DNA of 64,000 bases from Candidatus Vondammii sp. HM_W22 (lineage in GTDB: Bacteria; Pseudomonadota; Gammaproteobacteria; Chromatiales; Chromatiaceae): the NCBI RefSeq assembly GCF_022530855.2, contig NZ_CP099567.1:930001-994000 (forward strand). The letters are read 5' to 3'. Position numbers and translations under genes: made by a program. Each line of letters opens with the position of its first letter. Within the stretch, counting starts at the first letter, position 1. Below the pieces are notes generated by a model, which saw only the letters and a list, made by a program, of their open reading frames with translations, did no database searches and was not told the origin of the DNA. This document shows, piece by piece, positions 57,001 to 64,000 of the stretch.

Positions 57001-57817
57001 CGGCGAACTGCACATACCCTATGGCCGCATCCGACCGAAGGAACTTCCAAAATCCGCGATCACCGGCACATCAGATCTGGTGGTGGTGGGCCGCGACGCA
57101 CCGCAACAGGAAGAGCCGGCAGATTCAAACTTCCATTCCAGACTGCGCATTATCTTCGGTGACCGGGTCAGCTTTCAGGGCTTCGGCCTGCGCGCCAACC
57201 TCACCGGCAACCTGCTGGTGATCGACGAGCCGGGCCGGCCGGTCATCGGCCGCGGCCGACTGGGCGTGACGGACGGTACCTACCGCGCCTACGGTCAGGA
57301 CCTTAAAATAGAGCGCGGTTACGTCCTGTTTGCCGATAGCCCGGTAGACAACCCAGGGGTAGATGTGCGGGCGGTACGCGAGGTGGGTGAGGTAACCGCC
57401 GGCTTGCGGGTGAGCGGCACGTTAAAGGCACCCAAGCTTGCCCTCTTCTCCACCCCGGCCATGTCCCAAAGCGAGGTCGCCTCCTACCTGCTTACCGGAC
57501 GGCCACCCGGCAAATCAGGCAGTAATGTCGATGTGGCCACCGCCCTGCAGGCCGCCGGCATAGGCAACCTGACATCAGAGGCTGCGCGCCAGTTAGGTTT
57601 GGAGGAGCTGCGGGTGGAGACAGGCAACAGCCTGGCTGAAGCCTCGGTGGTGGCCGGCACCTATCTGTCGCCGCGCCTGTACGTACAATACGTCAACGAA
57701 CTGGCCTCGCGCGAAACCAAGTTGCGGCTGCGCTACGATCTCAACGACAGGCTGCAAATCCAGACCGAGAGCGGTCGTAGCCAGGGGGTGGACCTGTTCT
57801 ACACCATCGAACGTTGA
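54050..57817 (+). CDS. tamB: Translocation and assembly module subunit TamB
   Basis: 1255 residues. One N-terminal anchor helix (LATLITGTLLILLSLILGLGF), a very long beta-taco (AsmA-like) middle made of repeated strands, and a C-terminal DUF490 domain (GRGRLGVTDGTYRAYGQDLK, MSQSEVASYLLTGRPPG, YLSPRLYVQYVNEL). It spans the periplasm and is proposed to move phospholipids or help outer-membrane protein assembly with TamA. 3.8 kb without a lesion. Convergent with the histidine-kinase gene. Confidence 0.94.
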   Translation: MNRRFIALRGLATLITGTLLILLSLILGLGFVLHSESGTRWLFDLAQDLAPGELQVDIIKGRLTGPLDLEGVRYRDGDLVLEFDRLHLDWQPSVLLRQRLHLLTLEIEHGQLTLPPPETDATPSAPFPGLTLPLELILDSIEITDFHITPAGAAEPIVIDQLTLAARGLADEVNIQHLEAASFGARVKLAGSLRLDPAVPMDLKLDWQYQLPDRPLLSGQGQIVGNLEQLKVEQTLAAPLSATLSARLFELIQAPRWDARLALDSTDLGAFSDAFPAHVSGWLHSTGTPEAVQLEANLELTEPSLGQLDWDLAVTYQGGTVTAERLLVTTPAGTRIEGHGRYTTDNSLGMLDAELSWSALRWPLSGETLQALSERGRLKITGQPANYRYNLTMDAAVPDQPAVILEATGSGNTEGIRFEALQVVLPEGRIQGSGQANWAPQPTWELNLTGSNINPALFHADFPGKLALELVTRGRIQESAPQMEVNLASLNGEVRGYPLNATGKLKLDDEELQIEGLELTSGSSEARIEGTAGNTLDLNWSLKADDLTSLWPGLSGTLNSTGRLGGSPEAPQVHAAIDGKSIAFEGHEVAALQIRADLDLGGDQQMNLDLAAKELKTGAMQWQTLTLGITGKRSAHHLDLKLDSRLAPAAQLAIDAGLDNNNTWSGHLRTLALTLPEIGRWDLEEPAAFTLSASTQKVQDLCLAAADGGRLCAELDRIADQSWKASLNAPAFPLAFFQHWLPPELKLTGRSDLTASFTADPMEAVSGQAELKLPEGLLTFELKGEPHRIDFSGGSLQAKLDASGAHTKLGIPLAGLGVINGEIDLPGLKVSDLNLEKQPLAGRLKARIDDLSLASMVAPQLQNVAGSIDMDFILAGRLARPQVQGKALLKSGALDIPDLGLELRELSLSLTAPSLDRLKIQGTVSSGGGTLTLEGETRIDPEQGYPTRIKVQGKDWVAVNIPEAEVHISPELVILHSKERSELDGELHIPYGRIRPKELPKSAITGTSDLVVVGRDAPQQEEPADSNFHSRLRIIFGDRVSFQGFGLRANLTGNLLVIDEPGRPVIGRGRLGVTDGTYRAYGQDLKIERGYVLFADSPVDNPGVDVRAVREVGEVTAGLRVSGTLKAPKLALFSTPAMSQSEVASYLLTGRPPGKSGSNVDVATALQAAGIGNLTSEAARQLGLEELRVETGNSLAEASVVAGTYLSPRLYVQYVNELASRETKLRLRYDLNDRLQIQTESGRSQGVDLFYTIER

Positions 57818-57869
57818 GCCATGGGAGGAAACTAACCCCTATGTTCAATTTGGTTTGGCACTCACCACA

Positions 57870-59057
57870 TCAGTCGAGCACATAGCGTATTCGGCGGGCC
57901 AAGCTAGTCAGTGTGTAGGGCTTGCTCAGCAGATTCGTGCTAAAACTCGCCTGACCATTCACTGCCACTGCCTTGCTGGTAAAGACGGATGTCAGCAGCA
58001 CCTTCAGGTCCGGCTGTTTTTCCGTTGCCCGCTCCGCCAGTTCATATCCGTTCATGCCATCTGGCATCACCACATCATTCAGTAGGTCAATCTGCCTGTT
58101 TTCGTTGAGTAGATCCAGGGCCTGTTGGCCATTCACCGCTGTATAGACGGTGTAACCAAGCTCTTGCAGATTAGCCTCTGCCAACTCCAGGAGTTCCTTC
58201 TCGTCATCCACTACCAGTATCGACTCCTCGCCTTGGGGCAGTTTCTCCTCATCCCGATAAAAATCGGATGCCCTGCCAACCTCATCTGATCGTGGCAGAT
58301 AGAGACGAAATGTAGTTCCAGCCCCATACTCCGAGTAGGCCTTAATGTAACCTCTGGATCGTTTTGCAAAACCAAACACCATACTCAACCCCAGGCCGGT
58401 ACCTTTGCCTTGGAGTTTTGTAGTAAAGAAGGGTTCAAAGATACGATCCATGATATCTGCAGCAATACCACTACCGGTATCGCTCACCGCCAACTGCACA
58501 TACTCACCGGGAGAGATCGCTGGATTTACCTCGGCATAGCTGGCATCCAATACCTCGTTGCGGGTCTCGATAATCAGTCCACCGCCTTCCGACATCGCAT
58601 CCCGTGCATTGAGGATCAGATTGAGCAGGGCATCTTCAAAATCATCCGGATCAATCTCTGTCAGCCAGAGATCATTCGCCAAATGGCACTCAACGGTCAC
58701 CTCTGGCGTGACAGTGCGGACAATAAGACTGTCCATACCCTGAATCACTTGGTTGATATTGGTTACAACAATGTTTTGCGCCTGCCGCCGGGAAAATCCA
58801 AGCAGCTGCTTGGTCAGGTCAGCGGCCCGAAGGGCTGCTCTACTGATGGTCTCAATCCGTTTGACTGCCTTATCATCTTGTACTACCAGACGCTTAAGAA
58901 AATCAACATTGCCGATAATAATACCCAGAATATTGTTAAAGTCATGTGCGATACCACCTGTAAGCTGACCGATGGCATCCATATTTTGCGCCCGATGTAG
59001 AGATTTCTCCGTCAGTTTCAGGTCAGCCTCAACCTGTTTTCGCTGAGTTATATCCTA
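57870..59057 (-). pseudogene. Hybrid histidine kinase/receiver, N-terminal sensor lost
   Basis: A dimerisation H-box (MDAIGQLTGGIAHDFNNILG) and HATPase motifs ([48 protein letters not shown]) are followed by a receiver (ILVVDDEKELLELAEANLQE; DVVMPDGMNGYEL; SKPYTL). An ATG at 58982 would start exactly at the H-box. Upstream in frame lies DITQRKQVEADLKLTEKSLH, the end of a PAS/PAC unit, preceded by TAG at 59055-59057. IS630-type sequence begins there, so the sensor domains were cut off by insertion. Confidence 0.85.
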
Positions 59058-59064
59058 TGAGTAC

Positions 59065-59735
59065 CGCATTCTGAATTCCACCATACAGGGTGGTGGGTTC
59101 AAGTTGTAAGTGTACCACCTGTACTCTTCAGAAAGACTTCGTTGGGTGTCTGATAATTGAGGTATTTCCGAGGTCGTTTGTTGAGCTTCTCCATCAACAG
59201 TTGCAAGCATTACTAACCCAGCGGCAAAACACACTTACCAGGCAGCGTACTTCATGTGTGTCGCATTAGAGTAACTTTTCACTCGTTCAGGCTTCTTTTA
59301 CAAGGCTCGCATACAGGATCGTGTTCTCTTTTTCAGATTCTTTCACAGAACGAATCGCCTCTCCGCTATGAAGCATCCTTTTCAGATCACAATTCGGATA
59401 CTCGTCAGGGTTCAGTTCCGGTGAATAGGCAGGCAAAAAGAACTATCCAGATAGCATTTACGGCCCGGTTAGGTAACCAGCGTTTCGCCTTTTTGGCGTG
59501 ATGCACTCGTAGGTTGTCCAGTATCAGAAATACCTTTCCCGGTGTAGATTCGATCAGTGCCCTTGGGAATTTGATCAGCACTTTCGCGTTCATGGCTGGC
59601 TCATACAGCATGAAGCCGTACTTCACCCTGATTCGCATGGCTGAAATCATATTCAGTGACACTCGCTTGACCAGAAGCCGCTGTACTGGCGTTTGTCCTT
59701 GCAGAGCATAACAGCGACCATGCTGAGTGGTGTTT
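59065..59735 (-). mobile_element. IS630-family transposase remnant
   Basis: Minus strand: GRCYALQGQTPVQ, YEPAMNAKVLIKFPRALIES and KVFLILDNLRVHHAKKAKRW (catalytic Asp). After a frameshift follow LPAYSPELNPDEYPNCDLKR (catalytic Glu region) and ..ILYASLVKEA. The N-terminal half is missing. It interrupts the histidine-kinase gene. Confidence 0.75.
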
Positions 59736-59775
59736 TTTATGAGTTATAGTCAAATCTGGTGTTTAGCCAGTTGAA

Positions 59776-60713
59776 TCAAGCGGTGACCTGATCGACTCTT
59801 GCTGCCTCAACACCCTCGTTAAATTTGATTCCGGTTATCACCTTCGCCAGGTAATCGAAACCCCGTAATCGTCTCCACTTCTTCTCGGCACACCGGCCGA
59901 GTTTGAACATCATGTGTAGCATGCCGTCACGCGATAGGCAGCCCTTGGAACGCTTGGTTCGATGGCGGATTGCCCCGAAGGTGGATTCAATCGGATCGCT
60001 GGTCCGAATGCTCTGCCAATGCTGCGCAGGAAATTGATAGAAAGCCATCAGTTCCTCTCGGTCTTTGTGCAGACAGATGGCAGCCTTCGGATACTTTGGC
60101 TCATACGTTTTGATAAACAGATCAAAGGCCTTTTCCGCATCGGCCTGGGTCTCCGACTGCCAGATGTTATGCAGTGCCTGCTTCGCTTTCGGCTGACCTG
60201 ACCTTGGCAGGCAGTTCAGCACGTTCATGATCTTGTGCATCCAGCAGCGGTGCTGGCGCGTCTCCGGATACACTTCCTCCAGCGCAGCCCGGGAACCCCA
60301 TGGCACCGTCTCTGATTGCCAATTTGGGCGGGTTTAGTCCGCGTGACTTCAGTTTTAACAGCACCTCCCGCCAGCTCTGTGTGGACTCCCGTACACCATT
60401 CTCAATTGCCAGAAAATGCTTCTCACCACGCTCATTCACGCCGATCACCACCAGGGCACACAGCTTCGTCTGCTCTGCTCTCAATCCGCTGTAGACACCG
60501 TCTGCCCACACATACACCCAATGGCGCTTATCCAGACGCTCTTCGCACCAGCCCCGATATTCTTCTGCCCAGACCTGCTTCAGACGCGACACCCTGCCGG
60601 CCGACAAGCCTGTTGCATCCGGACCCACCAGCACTTTCAGGGCTTCACCCATCTCTCCACTGGAAATCCCCTTCAGGTAGAGCCACGGCAGCGTCGTTTC
60701 CAGTGACATGGTT
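59776..60713 (-). mobile_element. IS256-family transposase remnant, frameshifted
   Basis: TLPWLYLKGISSGEMGEALK and WVYVWADGVYSGLRAEQTKL lead to LNPPKLAIRDGAMGF (DDE region of IS256/mutator). A frameshift near 60290 passes to AALEEVYPETRQHRCWMHKI, then LNCLPRSGQPKAKQALHNIW and IRTSDPIESTFGAIRHRTKR, ending at 59776. About 100 N-terminal residues are missing; the upstream side joins IS4 sequence. Confidence 0.82.
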
Positions 60714-60813
60714 GTTTTTGATGTCTCGTAACAACAAATCAACCAGATACCCCGCTTTTTTTCAATTCCTTTCAAACACCACTCAAACACCACTTTCAGT
60801 TATAACCCATCAA

Positions 60814-61358
60814 ACCCCCGATAGATTGAAAGTGCAGGAGTTGCGTGCTGGCGGTAAGATCTTGATGATAACACTACTTTGCTCAAAAAGTACGAGCAAA
60901 GCCACCCTGAAGGCACTCTATCGGAACCGTTGGCAGGTAGAGTTAGATATACGCAACATCAAGACCACTCTGGGAATGGAAATATTAAATTGTCGTACAC
61001 CGGAAATGGCGGAAAAAGAGCTGTGGGTCTATCTTTTGGCTTACAACTTGATCCGGTTACTGATGACTCAGGCGGCATTACTGGCTGACATCATTCCTCG
61101 ATAACTTGGCTTCAAGCATACTTTGCAGCTATGGGTTGTGTGGCAAAAAAGCGGTCGTTACGACATTGACAAAATTGATGGCTTTTTTATCCTCATTGCA
61201 CCGCAGCAGGTTGGAAAACAACCGGGACGTATGGAGCCGCGGGCTATAAAACGAAGACCCAGGCAATTCCCGCTACTTACCAAATCCAGGGCTATTGCGC
61301 GAGAGAATATTCGGAAAAATGGCCACCCAAAAAAGTTTAAGTAAGTAGTATTCCGCAC
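60814..61358 (+). mobile_element. IS4-family fragment (3' part)
   Basis: From DRLKVQELRAGGKILMITLL through YRNRWQVELDIRNIKTTLGM to the element's end (AAGTAAGTAGTATTC, 61341-61355). It is nearly identical to the second half of the IS4 copy at 41311-42817, with a stop (TAA) at 61102 after ADIIPR. The first half is missing and is replaced by IS256 sequence. Confidence 0.85.
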
Positions 61359-61741
61359 AGGGATATTAATTCCCCAAAACCGCTTGATAAGCTGAACAAT
61401 GGAACCACGAGTTCAGAGCGCAGAGCCGAGTTTGTATTGATCCGGCATATGACCCCAATCGCTTTGATGACTTTTTGCTCCCGAGCTTCAGTCAGGCGAC
61501 GGTGTGCATTTTTTGGTCCTCACTTCGCGATGACCAGAGCTTCTTTACCACCGACACGATAGCGTTTATACAAGTCCAGCCGTATTTGGATGAACATTCA
61601 AGCCGCCTATTTTCTTAAAGCTCTTTCCTTGAAGGCGGAGCTGAACAGCTTGCTGTCTCAGGAGTTCTTGTTGCTCAGTGCTGAGCCTGCTTGCATCTAT
61701 GTTCATACAAGCATTATATCAATATGTAAATGTCCGCTGCG
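61359..61741. other. Gap without recognised gene
   Basis: About 380 bp between IS4 debris and the phage relic. Short open frames exist but none has a recognisable product or ribosome site. It is probably degraded mobile DNA. Confidence 0.4.
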
Positions 61742-62202
61742 AGTGCTTGGCCGGTTACCGCCTTACTCGATCCGCTGGAAACCAAACTGGCTGGACAGAC
61801 GATCTATATGTGCCCTCCCGCTCACGCTGTGGCTGATGCCCCTACCGGGGCGCGGCTGAGTGCGAGGTGGATATCTACATTAATGGAGTATGGACTCTCG
61901 TGCCCGATTATCGGGGCACCGTCTACTGGCTGCCCGATGGCTCGCGTCATGAGATCACTGATCTGGGTATCGAGCCGCTTATCGAGACACTGACCGAGGA
62001 GCCTGTGATTCTCCCCACCGAGGCTGAAATCATCGCAGCAATGGAACGCGCAATCGAGCCCCACATGGATGCGGTCGCATATGGATAGTGGATGGATGCG
62101 TGTTGGGCGTATGCGTTCCAGGTGAAAACCGATATACAGGCCAACAACCGGACTGTGCTGACTGCCGAAGAGTTGATCGCCGAACTGCCGACGATGGTCT
62201 AG
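61742..62202 (+). pseudogene. Phage tail-fibre/DUF4376-type protein relic
   Basis: Fragments in several frames: VTALLDPLETKLAGQTIYMC, VDIYINGVWTLVPDYRGTVY, WLPDGSRHEITDLGIEPLIE, TEEPVILPTEAEIIAAMERA, then after a stop CWAYAFQVKTDIQANNRTVL and TAEELIAELPTMV. The ending (..WAYAFQVKTDIQAN....T.EELIAELPTM) is typical of phage tail proteins with a DUF4376-like C-terminus. One stop, a frameshift and an internal deletion after HMDAVAYG are visible. It may be a piece of the same kind of phage as at 1-4254. Confidence 0.55.
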
Positions 62203-62917
62203 CCAGATTAGAAAGATGCCCCTCCTGAAGGGATCGGAAGGGCACTGGGTGTGGGCATTCTTGCGGCGCATAACCCAAGTAGAACAATAGCGGTTTAATA
62301 AACACCAAGGAATCAGAATTATCTGACAATTGGAGTAAGAATACGATTGTCAAGTTTCTTCACTGGGACTTGGGTGTAGGTTCCTTCTAATTCAGCTGGA
62401 GGGTAGGGCGATGCCACCACCTTTAAGGACGTTTTACCGAAGCTTTAAACCCCGGGCTATTTTGGCGTGATCGGTGTTCGCAAGTTAAATGTCCAGCGTT
62501 CGCATTTCACGCGGCACGCTACATGATTATAAATGATTCAGGGGCGACTATTTATAGAAAAACTGCCAATTGAGCATTTTTATCGCTCCGTCCGTTATGG
62601 ATAGTCTGAGTGCTTACAAGACACGGGCCATCTGAGAGTGGAAGGCCTCTCGACCTGGCACTCACCTTCATTTCACTCCAACCACTTCATCTTGGCTCAA
62701 TGCAGTGAAAGGCTGGTTTTCACAGTTGGAGCAGCGCGCATTGTAACGGAGTGTGTTTACCAGCGTTTTGGGGTTAAAATCTGAGTTGGGATGTTGCATC
62801 AAGATTCACAACTAAAGGGAGCGCTAAACCCTTCAAGTGGACGAAGCCGCCGGCTGGCTATATTTTGGCCGCTGCTGGACGGCGAAGAAATCGTTACAGA
62901 ATTAACCTCATGGACCT
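62203..62917. other. Gap without recognised gene
   Basis: About 715 bp downstream of galU (which reads toward it). No frame with convincing coding character. An inverted stretch around 62218-62250 (GCCCCTCCTGAAGG..GGAAGGGCAC) is weak. Nothing else is supported. Confidence 0.4.
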
Positions 62918-63805
62918 CTAGCTCAATCTGGAATGAAGAGTGTTCAGGTAATTGATCATCTCCTCTCTCATATCTGGATGCTGCAGCGCATATTCGATAT
63001 TCGCCTCCATCAACCCCTGTTTTGATCCGCAATCGTAGCGAATACCATCAAATTTAAAGGCATTTACAACCTCCTCCCCTAACAAATCACTGATTGCATC
63101 AGTCAATTGAATTTCATCATCAGTACCCTTGCCGGTTGTCTCGAGCAGGGAAAATATTCTTGGTGTAAGAATATAACGACCGACAACACCAAGGTTGGAG
63201 GATGCCTGATCCGGCTTTGGTTTTTCGACGATCTTTTCTATTCTTGAGATCTTTGCCAAGAGACTGTCCACTTGCACAATACCGTACTGGTCTGTTTTAT
63301 CTGCAGCCACCTCTTCGACAGCAATAATGCTTTCACCTGTCTGGCGGTAGATCTCTGTCATTTGTGCAAGGCATGGATTCTCCCCACCATCAATCAGGTC
63401 ATCGACCAGGATTACTGCAAAAGGATCATCTCCCACCGCTTTCTTGGCACAGAGTACGGCATGGCCAAGACCCAATGCTTCGTATTGTCTTATATAGATG
63501 CAGTCTACTCCGGAAGGGATAATTTCTCTGATCTGCTTCAGCCGTCTCTCTTTCCCTTTGAGCTCCAGTTCGTGTTCCAATTCATGGGCTTTATCAAAAT
63601 GATCGGAGATGGCACGTTTGTTTCTTCCGGTTACGAAGATTAGTGCATCTAAACCTGCTGCAATCGCCTCCTCCACTGCATATTGAATCAGCGGTTTGTC
63701 GACAATAGGCAGCATCTCCTTGGGCGTTGCCTTGGTGGCGGGAAGGAAACGGGTGCCAAAACCACCCACAGGGAAGACAGCTTTTGTTATTGTGCGTGAA
63801 TCCAT
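62918..63805 (-). CDS. galU: UTP-glucose-1-phosphate uridylyltransferase
   Basis: 295 residues. The nucleotide-binding signature is AVFPVGGFGTRFLPATKATP followed by KEMLPIVDKPLIQYAVEEA; FVTGRNKRAISDHFD, YEALGLGHAVLCAK and FAVILVDDLID match GalU throughout. It makes UDP-glucose for envelope sugars. Clean frame and normal length. Its 5' side faces an IS5-type element starting near 63861. Confidence 0.94.
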   Translation of the reverse strand: MDSRTITKAVFPVGGFGTRFLPATKATPKEMLPIVDKPLIQYAVEEAIAAGLDALIFVTGRNKRAISDHFDKAHELEHELELKGKERRLKQIREIIPSGVDCIYIRQYEALGLGHAVLCAKKAVGDDPFAVILVDDLIDGGENPCLAQMTEIYRQTGESIIAVEEVAADKTDQYGIVQVDSLLAKISRIEKIVEKPKPDQASSNLGVVGRYILTPRIFSLLETTGKGTDDEIQLTDAISDLLGEEVVNAFKFDGIRYDCGSKQGLMEANIEYALQHPDMREEMINYLNTLHSRLS

Positions 63806-63860
63806 TTACTGCGCTCCTACTACGACCAAACAATCAGATTATCCCAAATTAAATTCCTAG

Positions 63861-64000
63861 GGCTCCTCTGATTAACTGAAGAAATCGTATACCATTGATC
63901 TATAGATCACCAGTTCCAGGAAAACGATGAAACAGCAAAGCTTAGAAGCTCGGGGCTTTGAAAAATACCGAAAAAAGACCCGCAAGGAGCAGGTTCTGGA
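63861..64000 (+). mobile_element. IS5-family element (type A), left end, runs off the window
   Basis: Terminal sequence near 63861 (GGGCTCCTCTGATTAACTG), then ATG at 63927 with MKQQSLEARGFEKYRKKTRK and onward. This copy keeps the ATG and codon 4 that are mutated at 46590, so it may be the intact version. It continues past base 64000. Confidence 0.8.

Noticed and set aside
1-64000. tRNA, rRNA or CRISPR arrays
   Set aside because: I saw no tRNA-like cloverleaf, rRNA segment or spaced direct repeats on either strand; a covariance-model search would be needed to exclude tRNAs fully.

Overview
The window reads as chromosome from an IS-rich gammaproteobacterium. The gene types (tamAB, znuABC-zur, yidD, cytochrome c4, a periplasmic DsbA, class II fumarase, AcnA, a Zrg-type zinc locus) fit that class. 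The load of insertion sequences, broken genes and prophage scraps suggests a genome in decay, for example a host-associated or recently bottlenecked lineage, possibly a sulfur oxidiser. The species cannot be named from the sequence alone.

Layout. 1-4254: early region of a Mu-like transposable prophage (end of MuA, frameshifted MuB, small regulators, DUF3164, GemA), cut off by an IS3-family element (4255-5455). 5518-11402 (minus): an operon-like block with two NosL-family proteins, an FtsX-type ABC transporter, a multi-pass protein with a His/Cys cluster, a TlpA-like lipoprotein and a SafE/DsbD_2-type protein; there is no nosZ in the window. 11873-13246 (minus): menA with a collapsed menC. 13417-16833: a large MscK-like channel. 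16802-22314 (minus): TonB receptor, periplasmic protein, polyferredoxin, ExbB, ExbD and TonB, nearly every gene broken. 22817-25118: cytochrome c4, DsbA and a broken EEP-family gene. 25891-34327: a metal region with a Zur box, znuA-znuC-znuB-zur-yidD, a heavy-metal permease pseudogene cut by an IS, and a Zrg-type (DUF2796/ABC/DUF3299) locus. 34531-37442 (minus): a class III ribonucleotide reductase locus (nrdD, separate glycyl-radical piece, nrdG) with several lesions. 38642-41044: mdh, a SET protein and an ArnD-like protein lacking its catalytic residues. 41205-46667: nested insertion sequences. 46680-50894: divergent acnA and fumC. 50926-52111: a carbonic anhydrase relic and two small genes. 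52329-57817: tamA-tamB. 57870-61358: a truncated hybrid histidine kinase followed by IS630, IS256 and IS4 remnants. 61742-62202: a phage tail-fibre relic. 62918-63805: galU, then the start of another IS5-type element.

How it works together. Two themes stand out. The first is metal handling: ZnuABC/Zur looks intact, and the NosL block looks like an intact copper-delivery or cuproenzyme-maturation system. The TonB-energised uptake module, the SO_0444-type permease and the Zrg accessory transporter carry frameshifts or stops. The second is uneven decay: long housekeeping genes (tamB, mscK-like, acnA, tamA, fumC, mdh, galU) have no lesions, while about a dozen small lesions sit in the ton, zrg and nrd loci. 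That argues for real gene loss over random sequencing error, although several lesions lie in homopolymers and need read-level confirmation.
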